A program made the position numbers and the translations under genes. Shown piece after piece: positions 1 through 6,959 of a stretch of DNA of 14,843 bases (positions within the stretch are counted from its first letter, which is position 1; each line of letters opens with the position of its first letter). Location of the stretch: the NCBI GenBank assembly GCA_030038885.1, contig JASHQY010000101.1, positions 1 to 14,843 of the forward strand. Reading direction: 5' to 3'. This DNA comes from Thermoplasmata archaeon (lineage in GTDB: Archaea > Thermoplasmatota > Thermoplasmata > Lutacidiplasmatales > UBA184). Below the pieces are notes generated by a model that was not told the origin of the DNA, made no database searches, and saw only the letters and a program-made list of their open reading frames with translations.

Positions 1-1
1 C

Positions 2-244
2 CGCTACCGCGTCGGGGGCGACATCCCCTCGCTGGTCAACCCGAAGCCCGGGTGCCGGTTCGCGCCCCGCTGCCCGTTCGTGATCGATCGGTGCCGGGTC
101 GAGTACCCGCCGCTCGCGACCGTCGCCGGGCTCGGCGACCGGCTCGTCGCGTGCCACCGGGCGGACGAGGTCCGCGACATCGCGCCCGAGACGCTGCTCG
201 CGACCGGTCCCGCGACCGCGCCGGCCGCCGCCCCGACGGCGTGA
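2..244 (+). CDS. Oligopeptide/dipeptide ABC transporter ATP-binding protein, C-terminal fragment
   Basis: Only the last 80 residues lie in the window; the nucleotide-binding domain is upstream of base 1. The fragment is the oligo_HPY tail of DppD/DppF/OppD/OppF-type ATPases, which energise uptake of peptides from the cytoplasmic face of the membrane. It reads GDIPSLVNPKPGCRFAPRCP and continues to a VACH motif. The four cysteines (fragment residues 18, 24, 31 and 51) match the tail cysteine set that binds a [4Fe-4S] cluster in some OppD/DppD proteins. The last 20 or so residues are Ala/Pro-rich. It ends with TGA at 242-244, 25 bases before the stop of the convergent solute-binding protein gene, which probably supplies its ligand-binding partner. 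The solute (peptide, polyamine, nickel or sugar) cannot be read from this tail. The reading frame and family are clear. Confidence 0.93.
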   Translation, partial: RYRVGGDIPSLVNPKPGCRFAPRCPFVIDRCRVEYPPLATVAGLGDRLVACHRADEVRDIAPETLLATGPATAPAAAPTA

Positions 245-267
245 GCCGGCCCGGGGTCCGGGCCGGC
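245..267. terminator. Perfect GC hairpin between two convergent stop codons (candidate bidirectional terminator)
   Basis: GCCGGCCCGG (245-254), loop GGT (255-257) and CCGGGCCGGC (258-267) form a 10-bp perfect inverted repeat. It fills almost the whole 25-base gap between the ATPase stop (242-244) and the solute-binding protein stop (270-272), so it would form in both transcripts. No T-tract follows on either strand, so it is not a textbook intrinsic terminator, and archaeal termination usually depends on T-runs. It may instead stabilise 3' ends or separate the converging transcripts. Confidence 0.45.
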
Positions 268-269
268 GG

Positions 270-2204
270 TCAGCTCAGCCACTGCGTGTTGAACCCGATC
301 GCGAACGGCTCCGCGCTCGCCATGGGATTGAAGACGTACCCCTGGAGGTTCGTCGTGTAGACCGCGAACGACGTCGGCACCGTGAGCCAGATCTCGGAGT
401 AGTTCTCGTAGAGGACCTGGGTCATGTTGGTGTAGTAGCTCGTGAGGTCGGCCGGGTTCGCGTCGCCCGCGGCGTTGTACACCCAGTCGTCGTACGTCGC
501 GTTGTAGCTCGACAGCGCGCCGCTGTTGAAGCCGGCCATGCACTCGTTCGCGCTCCCCGTGCTCACGAAATCGTTCTGCGTCCAGTCGTCCGGGGAGATG
601 TAGTCCGAGGTGTAGAACTCCTGCCCCATGTAGAACGGCCCGCCGTTCGCGGTGGTCGACGAGACGCACGCGCCGTCGGAGTCGATCCCCTGCTCCTCGT
701 AGAGCTCGTCGAGGCTCACCCCGACCGGGTTGATCGTGATGTTGATCGCCGCGAGGTCCTCCTCGAGGAACTGCGCGGTCTCCGCCCAGTCGGCGCCGAC
801 GTTGAGGTACATGTAGTTGATCACGGTCCCCTTGCACCCGGCGTTCTTGCACGGCGAGTTCTGGATCTCCTGCTGGGCGAGCGTCGGGTCGTAGCTGTAG
901 TACGGCTCCTGCGCCGTGACGTTGTTGTTGTAGGGGTACGACGGGGGCACCGGGCCGACCCACTGGGTCGCGTAGCCGCCGAACGCGTCGGCGATGATCT
1001 GCTGGTAGTTGATCGCGTGGGTGATCGCCTCGCGCACCGAGAGGTTGTTGAACGGGTAGACGCTCTGGTTGAGGAAGATCCACCACGAGCCGCTGGTCGC
1101 GCCGTAGATGATCGGCAGGGCGTCCACGACCACGTTCGAGAGCCCCTGGAGGTCCGCGATCGTCGAGGGTCCGACGTAGGCGAACGACGCGCCTTGGACG
1201 TGCCCGCTCTTCAGGTCGTTGATCGTGACGTCGATCGTGTCCTGGAAGATGATCTCGACCGAGGTGTTCGCCGGGGCGAGGTTGTTGTTCCACGGCTGGG
1301 TCGCGTAGCCCGACGCGCCCCAGTACTTCGGGTTCGGCGTCAGCGTGTAGCCGCCCCCGCCGACCCCGTTGTAGCCGTTGAGGACGTACGGGCCGGTGCC
1401 CAGCGTGTGGTCCGAGGCGTACACGTTCGGCTGGCCCTCGACGATCCCGCCGTTCGCGTCGATCCAGGCCGGGTCGACCGCGTAGGAGTTGGGGGCCGAG
1501 ATCGAGGCGAGGAGGTAGGTGTAGTTCGTCCCGAGATAGCCGTAGCCGAGGTTCAGCGCGATCGTCTCGCTGTTGATCACCTGGAACGACTGGTTCGGCA
1601 GCTCCATCAGCGCGATCTCGCTCGCGCTCGGGGTGAAGAAGTTCCAGCTGTTGAGGTCGGAGACCAGGGTCGCGTTCGCGGGTACGATCTCGTTCGTCAG
1701 GTTCGAGTAGTAGCTGAGCGGGTTCGACGGGTCGAAGTTCGTCGAGTAGAAGTTCTGCTCGAGGATGAACTGCGGGCCCTGCGCGAGGAGCAGGCTCCGG
1801 TAGAGGCTGTACCACTGCACGTAGGCGTTGTACGGGTCGCCGTTCGAGAAGACGACGCCGGGTCGGAGGTCGAACGTGTACGTCGAGAAGCCGGTGCCGG
1901 GGTTGTACGATTCGGTGCCGTTGGTCGTCGCGAGGACGCCGGAGAAGCTGGTGACGCTCGATCCGTTGTAGTTGACGAGGCCCTGGTAGACCTGCTGGAC
2001 CGCGGCCCAGCCCGGCGTCGAGAACGTGACGTCCGGGTCGAGCGAATCCGGGATCTCCGCCTGATCGATGCAGATCCAGGTGGTCTGGTTCGGTCCGCAG
2101 GTCGAGGTCGTTCCGTGCTGGAGCTCGAAGTAGGTGCCGATCCCCGCGAGCACGACGATCACGACGATGATCACGACGATGATGTTCCGGGTCCGTGGCT
2201 TCAT
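270..2204 (-). CDS. ABC transporter substrate-binding protein, family 5 (peptide/dipeptide type), membrane-anchored
   Basis: The 644-residue protein captures solute outside the cell for a DppBCDF/OppBCDF-type importer. MKPRTR is followed by one hydrophobic helix (about residues 7-24) with no lipobox cysteine, so it is probably tethered by that helix. SBP_bac_5 hallmarks follow: SLDPDVTFSTPGWAAVQQVY near residue 54, then FDLRPGVVFSNGDP near 111. The mature part is rich in Asn, Tyr, Ser and Thr and has about 15 N-X-S/T sequons and six cysteines, as expected for an archaeal surface glycoprotein. I chose the ATG at 2202-2204 because GGAGGGG sits 9 bases upstream and the helix then begins at the N-terminus. 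An earlier in-frame ATG at 2267 would put the TATA-like box inside the gene. GC content is visibly lower than in the neighbours, which the amino-acid composition explains. The ligand is unknown; peptides or polyamines would suit the locus. Confidence 0.9.
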   Translation of the reverse strand: MKPRTRNIIVVIIVVIVVLAGIGTYFELQHGTTSTCGPNQTTWICIDQAEIPDSLDPDVTFSTPGWAAVQQVYQGLVNYNGSSVTSFSGVLATTNGTESYNPGTGFSTYTFDLRPGVVFSNGDPYNAYVQWYSLYRSLLLAQGPQFILEQNFYSTNFDPSNPLSYYSNLTNEIVPANATLVSDLNSWNFFTPSASEIALMELPNQSFQVINSETIALNLGYGYLGTNYTYLLASISAPNSYAVDPAWIDANGGIVEGQPNVYASDHTLGTGPYVLNGYNGVGGGGYTLTPNPKYWGASGYATQPWNNNLAPANTSVEIIFQDTIDVTINDLKSGHVQGASFAYVGPSTIADLQGLSNVVVDALPIIYGATSGSWWIFLNQSVYPFNNLSVREAITHAINYQQIIADAFGGYATQWVGPVPPSYPYNNNVTAQEPYYSYDPTLAQQEIQNSPCKNAGCKGTVINYMYLNVGADWAETAQFLEEDLAAINITINPVGVSLDELYEEQGIDSDGACVSSTTANGGPFYMGQEFYTSDYISPDDWTQNDFVSTGSANECMAGFNSGALSSYNATYDDWVYNAAGDANPADLTSYYTNMTQVLYENYSEIWLTVPTSFAVYTTNLQGYVFNPMASAEPFAIGFNTQWLS

Positions 2205-2213
2205 GCGACCGCG

Positions 2214-2220
2214 CCCCTCC
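2214..2220 (-). promoter_or_regulatory. Shine-Dalgarno site of the solute-binding protein gene
   Basis: GGAGGGG on the minus strand lies 9 bases before the ATG at 2204. It is the best ribosome-binding match in the area and supports the MKPRTR start over the ATG 63 bases upstream. Confidence 0.6.
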
Positions 2221-2249
2221 GCCGGGCCGGGCGCGGGACCGGCTCCGCC

Positions 2250-2258
2250 CTTGATAAG
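2250..2258 (-). promoter_or_regulatory. TATA-like promoter box for the solute-binding protein gene
   Basis: Read on the minus strand this is CTTATCAAG, one of very few AT-rich stretches in the 143-base divergent gap. Its centre is about 50 bases before the start codon. With archaeal spacing (TATA about 26 bases before the transcription start) it predicts a leader of about 24 bases that includes the Shine-Dalgarno site. Inferred from position and composition only. Confidence 0.45.
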
Positions 2259-2307
2259 GTATGCCATGGCACGGGTTTCGAGGTCGACCCGCGCCCGCGT
2301 CGGCAGG

Positions 2308-2315
2308 CTATTTAG
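2308..2315 (+). promoter_or_regulatory. TATA-like promoter box for the aldehyde dehydrogenase pair
   Basis: CTATTTAG stands out in GC-rich sequence 37 bases before the ATG at 2348. Archaeal spacing would start transcription near 2337, giving a leader of about 10 bases with GGGGG at 2339-2343. This is probably the promoter of both downstream dehydrogenase genes. Confidence 0.5.
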
Positions 2316-2347
2316 ACGGCCGGGACTCGCGCAACGACGGGGGCGCC

Positions 2348-3841
2348 ATGGCGCTCAAACTGCTGATCGGGGGCGAGTGGGTGAGCGCGACCGGCGACGC
2401 CACGATCCCGATCGCGAGCCCGTACGACGGCTCGAAGCTCGACGAGGTCGCGCGCGGCGCCCGCGAGGACGCGCGCCGGGCGATCGACGCGGCGCGCGCG
2501 GCGTTCGACCGCGGCCCGTGGCCCCGATTGCCCCCGAAGGCCCGCGGCGAGGTGTTCCTGAAGGCCGCCCAGATCCTGACCCAGCGGCTGCCCCAGCTCG
2601 CCGAGCTCGAGAGCCGCAACCAGGGCAAGACGATCAAGCAGGCGCTCGATGCGGACCTGCCGTTCTCGGTCGACAACCTCGTGTTCTACGCGGGCGCGGG
2701 GCGCACGCTCGACGCGAAGAGCCCGGGCGAGTTCACCGGCGAGGGCACGACGATCTTCCGCCGCGAGCCGATCGGGGTCGTCGCGTCGATCACGCCCTGG
2801 AACTACCCGTTCATGATGGCGGTCTGGAAGGTCGGCCCCGCGCTCATCACCGGCAACACGGTCGTGCTGAAGCCGGCGAGCTGGACGCCGCTCACGAGCC
2901 TCGAGCTCGGCCGCGCGTTCCTCGAGGCCGGGCTCCCGGCCGGCGCGCTGAACGTCGTGACCGGCCCGGGCGACGAGGTCGGGGACGAGCTCTCCCGGAA
3001 CCCGAAGGTCGACCTGGTCTCCCTCACCGGCGACACCGCGACCGGCCGGAAGATCATGGAGGCCGCGAGCGCCACCGTGAAGCGCGTCCAGCTCGAGCTC
3101 GGCGGCAAGGCCCCGTTCGTCGTGTTCGAGGACGCCGACGTCGCCGCGGCGGTCGAGGGCGCGATCGTCGCCGGGTTCGTGAACGGTGGCCAGGACTGCA
3201 CGGCCGCGACGCGCCTGATCGTCCACGAGAAGGTCCGGGACCGGTTCGTGCGGCGGCTCCTCGAGCGGGTCGCGACGATCCGGATCGGGGACCCCCTGTC
3301 GCGGAAGACCGACCTGGGGCCGCTCGTCCATCGCTCGCACCAGCAGCGCGTGCTCGAGTTCGTCGCGAAGGGGAGCGCCGAGGGAGCGAAGCTCGTCGCG
3401 GGGAGCCCCGCGCCGCCGCCGGGCCACCCGCACGGGGCGTTCGTCGCGCCGACGGTCTTCGACGCGGTCGCGCCGGACATGACGATCGCCCAGCGGGAGG
3501 TCTTCGGGCCGGTGCTGGACGTCCTCACGTTCTCGACGTTCGACGAGGCGATCGAGATCGCGAACGGGGTCGAGTACGGGCTCGCCGGGAGCGTCTGGAC
3601 GAACGATCTGCGGACCGCGATCCGCGCGACGAACGCGCTGCGCTTCGGGGACGTCTGGGTGAACGACCACCTGCCGCTGGGATCGGAGACGCCCCACGGC
3701 GGGTTCAAGCAGTCCGGGTTCGGCAAGGACCTGGGGACCGACTCGCTGTACGACTACACCGCGATCAAGAACGTCTACATCGACCTCACGGGGCAGGCGC
3801 GCAAGGGCTGGCACTACCTGACCTACGGCGACCCCGCGTAG
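2348..3841 (+). CDS. Aldehyde dehydrogenase, gamma-aminobutyraldehyde / betaine-aldehyde dehydrogenase type
   Basis: A 497-residue cytoplasmic NAD(P)-dependent aldehyde dehydrogenase of normal length. Visible landmarks are the oxyanion Asn in PWNYP (Asn152), the cofactor Lys in VLKPA (Lys175), the general base in LELGG (Glu250), the nucleophile in GQDCTA (Cys284) and EVFGP (Glu384). GQDCTA, SVWTND and the C-terminal PHGGFKQSGFGKD resemble E. coli PatD (YdcW), which oxidises 4-aminobutyraldehyde to GABA in putrescine breakdown, so this is the favoured substrate. Betaine aldehyde or another amino-aldehyde is possible. The nucleotide-binding FTGS motif reads LTGDT here (residues 227-230 LTGD). 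I chose the ATG at 2348 because translation then opens with the usual LLIGGEW beta strand and the TATA-like box is 37 bases upstream. It is followed after 8 bases by a second dehydrogenase, forming an operon. Confidence 0.88.
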   Translation: MALKLLIGGEWVSATGDATIPIASPYDGSKLDEVARGAREDARRAIDAARAAFDRGPWPRLPPKARGEVFLKAAQILTQRLPQLAELESRNQGKTIKQALDADLPFSVDNLVFYAGAGRTLDAKSPGEFTGEGTTIFRREPIGVVASITPWNYPFMMAVWKVGPALITGNTVVLKPASWTPLTSLELGRAFLEAGLPAGALNVVTGPGDEVGDELSRNPKVDLVSLTGDTATGRKIMEAASATVKRVQLELGGKAPFVVFEDADVAAAVEGAIVAGFVNGGQDCTAATRLIVHEKVRDRFVRRLLERVATIRIGDPLSRKTDLGPLVHRSHQQRVLEFVAKGSAEGAKLVAGSPAPPPGHPHGAFVAPTVFDAVAPDMTIAQREVFGPVLDVLTFSTFDEAIEIANGVEYGLAGSVWTNDLRTAIRATNALRFGDVWVNDHLPLGSETPHGGFKQSGFGKDLGTDSLYDYTAIKNVYIDLTGQARKGWHYLTYGDPA

Positions 3842-3849
3842 GACCGACC

Positions 3850-5334
3850 GTGGCCGACGGGGTACCGGCGGGGGGCAAGGGCGCGCTCTTCATCGGCGGA
3901 GCGTGGCGACCGCCGGCGAGCGCTCGGTACACGACCGTGCGCGACCCGTCGACGGGCCGCCCGATCGGCGAGGCGCCGGTCGCGACGGCGGCGGAGGCCC
4001 GCGCGGCGGTCGACGCCGCGGCGGACGCCGAGGAGGCGTGGGGGAACGTTCCCGGGCACGAGCGGGCCCGGATCCTCCGGGCGGTCGCGGCGCGCCTCGC
4101 CGCCGACCGGGAGACGATGGCCCGGCTGATCGCGACCGAGGTCGGCAAGCCGATCGTCGACGCGCGGGTCGAGGCCGACCGGGCCGCGGGGGTCTTCCTC
4201 CTCGCGGCCGAGGAGATCCGCCAGCTGGGCGGCGAGAGCTACCCCGCGGACGCCTACGAGCGTCCCGCCGGCAACGAGCACCGCTTCCTGTTCTCGGTCC
4301 GCGAACCGGTGGGCGTGGTGGTCGCGATCGGACCGTTCAACTTCCCGCTCAACCTGCTCTGCCACAAGGTCGCGCCGGCGCTCGCCGCGGGGAACCCGGT
4401 CGTCGCGAAGCCGACGTCCGCGGCGCCGTTCACCGCGCTCCGCCTCGCCGAGCACCTCGCGGCCGCCGGGGTCCTCCCCGGCGCGCTGAACGTCGTGATC
4501 GGCCCCGGCGGTGCGGTCGGCGACGCGCTCGTCGAGCACCCGCGGACCCGCCTCGTGACGTTCACCGGGTCGACCGAGGTCGGGAAGGCGATCGCGGGGA
4601 AGGCCGGCCGCCAGGCGAAGCGCGTGATCCTCGAGATGGGCGGCCTCGACCCGTTCGTCGTGCTGGACGACGCGCCGCTCGACGCGACCGTCCAGGCGGC
4701 GGCGCGCGGGGTCTTCGGCTACGCCGGCCAGGTCTGCACCGCGTCGAAGCGCTTCCTCGTGCAGGACGGGATCGCGGACCGGTTCGCCCGCGCGCTCGCC
4801 GAGCGGGCGACCGCGCTCCGCGTCGGGCCGGCGCTCGAGGAGACGACGGAGGTCGGGCCGCTGATCGACGCCCCGGCGGTCGAGCGGATGGAGCGGCTGG
4901 TCGACGATGCCCGCGCCCGCTCGGCGAAGGTGCTCGCCGGGGGCCGCCGACCGGCGGACCGGCCGGAGGGGACGTTCTACGCCCCGACCGTGCTCGACGA
5001 GGTCCCCGAGGCGGCCCGCGTGCTCCACGAGGAGCCGTTCGGCCCGATCGCGCCGGTCGTCCGCTTCCGCGACGTCGCGGAGGCCGTGCGGATCGCGAAC
5101 GGGACCCCCTACGGCCTCCAGGCCGCGGTCTACACGCGCGACCTCGCGCACGGATTCGCGCTCGCGCGACGGCTGCGGGCGGGCGGCGTGCACCTGAACG
5201 ATCCCACGAACCTGCGCTGGGACGCGCTCCCGTTCGGCGGCGTGAAGGAGAGCGGGCTCGGTCGCGAGGGGCTGCGCTCCGCGATGCAGGAGATGACTGA
5301 GGTCAAGCTGATCTCGGTCAACTACGCGGGGTAG
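3850..5334 (+). CDS. Aldehyde dehydrogenase, succinate-semialdehyde / lactaldehyde dehydrogenase-like
   Basis: A 494-residue NAD(P)-dependent aldehyde dehydrogenase from a GTG start 8 bases after the previous stop, so co-transcribed. All catalytic positions are present: GPFNFP (Asn164), AKPTS (Lys187), FTGSTEVG, LEMGG (Glu262), GQVCTASKR (Cys296) and EEPFGP (Glu395). GPFNFPLNLLCHKVAPALAA and the C-terminal PFGGVKESGLGREG resemble the archaeal and bacterial group that includes lactaldehyde, succinate-semialdehyde and sulfoacetaldehyde dehydrogenases. After the amino-aldehyde dehydrogenase, the simplest role is oxidation of succinate semialdehyde to succinate, completing a GABA route. That is inference from context. 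LEMGG with LDPF replaces the commoner LELGG and NDPF/SDPF. No ATG is available near the expected start, and the GTG puts the LFIGGAW strand at residues 13-19. It ends 8 bases before the convergent aminotransferase stop. Confidence 0.87.
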   Translation: MADGVPAGGKGALFIGGAWRPPASARYTTVRDPSTGRPIGEAPVATAAEARAAVDAAADAEEAWGNVPGHERARILRAVAARLAADRETMARLIATEVGKPIVDARVEADRAAGVFLLAAEEIRQLGGESYPADAYERPAGNEHRFLFSVREPVGVVVAIGPFNFPLNLLCHKVAPALAAGNPVVAKPTSAAPFTALRLAEHLAAAGVLPGALNVVIGPGGAVGDALVEHPRTRLVTFTGSTEVGKAIAGKAGRQAKRVILEMGGLDPFVVLDDAPLDATVQAAARGVFGYAGQVCTASKRFLVQDGIADRFARALAERATALRVGPALEETTEVGPLIDAPAVERMERLVDDARARSAKVLAGGRRPADRPEGTFYAPTVLDEVPEAARVLHEEPFGPIAPVVRFRDVAEAVRIANGTPYGLQAAVYTRDLAHGFALARRLRAGGVHLNDPTNLRWDALPFGGVKESGLGREGLRSAMQEMTEVKLISVNYAG

Positions 5335-5342
5335 CGCCGCGG

Positions 5343-6848
5343 CTACGACGCTTCGTCGTCCGGGAACGTGCGTCCGGGGATCGGCGGCACGACCGGCCCC
5401 GGGACCGCCGGCGACGCCGGACGGAGGGGTTCGGGCATCCCGGACGGCACGGTCGGGACCGACCGGACCCCGCGGCCGTGGGGGGCGGCCTCGAGGCTGT
5501 CGAGCGCGTCCTCGAACGCGACCAGCCCGCGCTCGAGGAGCTCGTCCTCGATCGTCAGCGGGGCCATGAACCGCAGCACCTGGTCCCACGCGCCCGCGGT
5601 GTGCATCAGGACCCCGCGGGCGAACAGCGCCGCGCGCACCGCCTTGGCGCGGTCCCCCCACGGCGTCCGGGCCGCCGCGTCGCGGACGAACTCGACGCCG
5701 ATCATGAACCCCCGGCCGCGGACGTCGCCGATCGCGGGGTGCGCCCGGCCGATCTCGCGGAACCGCTCGACGAGCGTCGCGCCGCGGTGGCGCGTCCGCT
5801 CGAGGAGGTCCCCCTCGCGGAGGACCTTCAGCACCTCGGTCCCGACCGCGAGCGCGAGCGGGTTGCCGCGGTAGGTCCCGAGGTGGAATCCGCGCGGCAG
5901 CTCCTTCACGAGGTCGGCCCGGTACGCGACCATCGACACCGGGATCCCGCCGCCGATCGTCTTCGCGATGCAGAGGATGTCCGGGGTCACGCCGCTGTGC
6001 TCGACCGCCCACATCCGCCCGGTCCGGCCGAGGCCGGTCTGGACCTCGTCGGCGATCAGGAGGATTCCGTGCCGGTCGCAGAACTCCCGCAGCGACGGGA
6101 GGAAATCGTCCGGTGGGACGACGTAGCCCCCCTCCCCGAGGATCGGCTCGACGAGCACCGACGAGATCTCGTCGACGCCCGAGTGGGGGTCGGCGACGAG
6201 GTGCTCGAGGTAGGCGATCGTGTCCGCGGCCCCGTCGCCGGACCCGAGGACCGGCCGGTAGGGGTCGGGATACGGGACTCGGACGACGGTCGTCCCGGCG
6301 AACGGCGACATCGCGTGGTAGCGCCGGCCGCTCGTGAGCCCGACCGCCCCGCCGTGGACGCCGTGGTAGGCGCCCGAGAACGCGACCGTCCCGCGCGTCC
6401 CCCGGGCGAAGTCCGCGAGGCTCACGGCGGTCTCGACCGCGTCCCCGCCGGTCACGGTGAAGAGCACGCGCCCGTGGCGGCGCATCGTTCCGGGCAGCGC
6501 GTCCTCGAGCTCCTCGAGGAACCGGATCCGGGCGTCGGTGGGGAGCTCGAGCGCGTGCCAGATCCGCTCGGACTGGGCCTGCATCGCCGCGACCAGGCGC
6601 GGGTGACGGTGGCCGAGGTTCAGGACCGAGATGCCGGCGACCCAGTCGACGTAGCGGTTCCCGTCGACGTCCTCGATCGTCGAGCCCTGGGCGCGGGCGG
6701 GCGCCATCGGGAAGTAGTGCGGGTAGCCGATCGCGTCGGTCTCGAACCGCGCCTGGGCGGCGAGGAGCGCCCGCGACTTGGGCCCCGGCGGGGGCGTGAG
6801 GATCCGCGGGGCGTCCGGATAGCTGAGCCAGCCCGCCGGGTCCGTCAC
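5343..6848 (-). CDS. Class III (PLP) omega-aminotransferase, archaeal GABA/ornithine aminotransferase-like, with Pro-rich tail
   Basis: A 501-residue pyridoxal-phosphate enzyme that moves an amino group from an amine or amino acid to a 2-oxo acid. PGPKSRALLAAQ at the N-terminus is typical of archaeal broad-specificity class III aminotransferases and related racemases. Visible PLP features are TGGDAVE (residues 133-139) at the phosphate-binding position, YHG (161-163), ADEVQTG with Asp267 for the pyridine nitrogen, Lys296 (IAKTIGGG) for the Schiff base and Thr325 in GTYRGNP. The catalytic fold ends near residue 453. The last 45 or so residues are Pro/Gly/Arg-rich and acidic at the very end, beyond the usual family length. 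The GTG start at 6848 has GGAGG 5 bases upstream and a TATAA box 33-38 bases upstream. GABA, ornithine, 2,4-diaminobutyrate or putrescine are possible substrates. The family is certain; the substrate is not. Confidence 0.88.
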   Translation of the reverse strand: MTDPAGWLSYPDAPRILTPPPGPKSRALLAAQARFETDAIGYPHYFPMAPARAQGSTIEDVDGNRYVDWVAGISVLNLGHRHPRLVAAMQAQSERIWHALELPTDARIRFLEELEDALPGTMRRHGRVLFTVTGGDAVETAVSLADFARGTRGTVAFSGAYHGVHGGAVGLTSGRRYHAMSPFAGTTVVRVPYPDPYRPVLGSGDGAADTIAYLEHLVADPHSGVDEISSVLVEPILGEGGYVVPPDDFLPSLREFCDRHGILLIADEVQTGLGRTGRMWAVEHSGVTPDILCIAKTIGGGIPVSMVAYRADLVKELPRGFHLGTYRGNPLALAVGTEVLKVLREGDLLERTRHRGATLVERFREIGRAHPAIGDVRGRGFMIGVEFVRDAAARTPWGDRAKAVRAALFARGVLMHTAGAWDQVLRFMAPLTIEDELLERGLVAFEDALDSLEAAPHGRGVRSVPTVPSGMPEPLRPASPAVPGPVVPPIPGRTFPDDEAS

Positions 6849-6880
6849 GGCCGCCTCCGTCCCGGGAACCGGGCGGACCC

Positions 6881-6886
6881 TTATAA
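6881..6886 (-). promoter_or_regulatory. TATA box of the minus-strand aminotransferase
   Basis: TTATAA lies 33-38 bases before the GTG at 6848, predicting a leader of about 10 bases under archaeal spacing. It is the cleanest TATA element in the window. The element is self-complementary, but the plus-strand gene has its own box nearer to it. Confidence 0.55.
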
Positions 6887-6896
6887 TGGCGGCCGC

Positions 6897-6908
6897 GCCC
6901 CGCGGGGC
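6897..6908. promoter_or_regulatory. 12-bp palindrome between two divergent promoters (candidate operator)
   Basis: GCCCCGCGGGGC is a perfect palindrome lying midway between the TTATAA of the leftward aminotransferase (6881-6886) and the GTTTAATC of the rightward amidohydrolase (6916-6923). This is where a dimeric regulator could control both promoters. Such palindromes also arise by chance at this GC content. Confidence 0.3.
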
Positions 6909-6915
6909 CGCGGGG

Positions 6916-6923
6916 GTTTAATC
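6916..6923 (+). promoter_or_regulatory. TATA-like promoter box for the amidohydrolase gene
   Basis: GTTTAATC is centred about 40 bases before the GTG at 6960, giving a predicted leader of about 14 bases. GAGGGG at 6949-6954, 5 bases before the GTG, is a good Shine-Dalgarno match. Confidence 0.5.
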
Positions 6924-6959
6924 GGCCGCCCGGCTCCCCGGCTCGGGCGAGGGGCGACG

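Noticed and set aside
2205..2267. Upstream ATG (2267) as start of the solute-binding protein
   Set aside because: It would add 21 residues ahead of the anchor, place the TATA-like box inside the gene, and ignore the good Shine-Dalgarno site at 2214-2220.
4..2315. Long open frames antisense or out of frame to the solute-binding protein (4-1815 minus, 1017-2315 plus)
   Set aside because: They are Arg/Pro/Asp/Glu-rich low-complexity translations produced by GC-rich third positions opposite a clear SBP_bac_5 coding region.
5332..5348. Small inverted repeat GTAGC...GCTAC at the convergent stops of the second dehydrogenase and first aminotransferase
   Set aside because: It is only 5 bp and comes from two facing TAG stops in GC-rich sequence, so it is not convincing as a terminator.
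2308..6012. Open frames opposite the dehydrogenase pair and across the aminotransferase (2312-3814 and 3823-6012 minus, 3903-5300 plus)
   Set aside because: Composition is repetitive Arg/Gly/Ala/Asp with no family motif, while the overlapping frames carry complete catalytic motifs.
6882..6887. TATAAT read as a bacterial -10 box on the plus strand
   Set aside because: No -35 partner is visible about 17 bases upstream, it is 73 bases or more before the plus-strand start, and the same bases fit the minus-strand gene with archaeal spacing.
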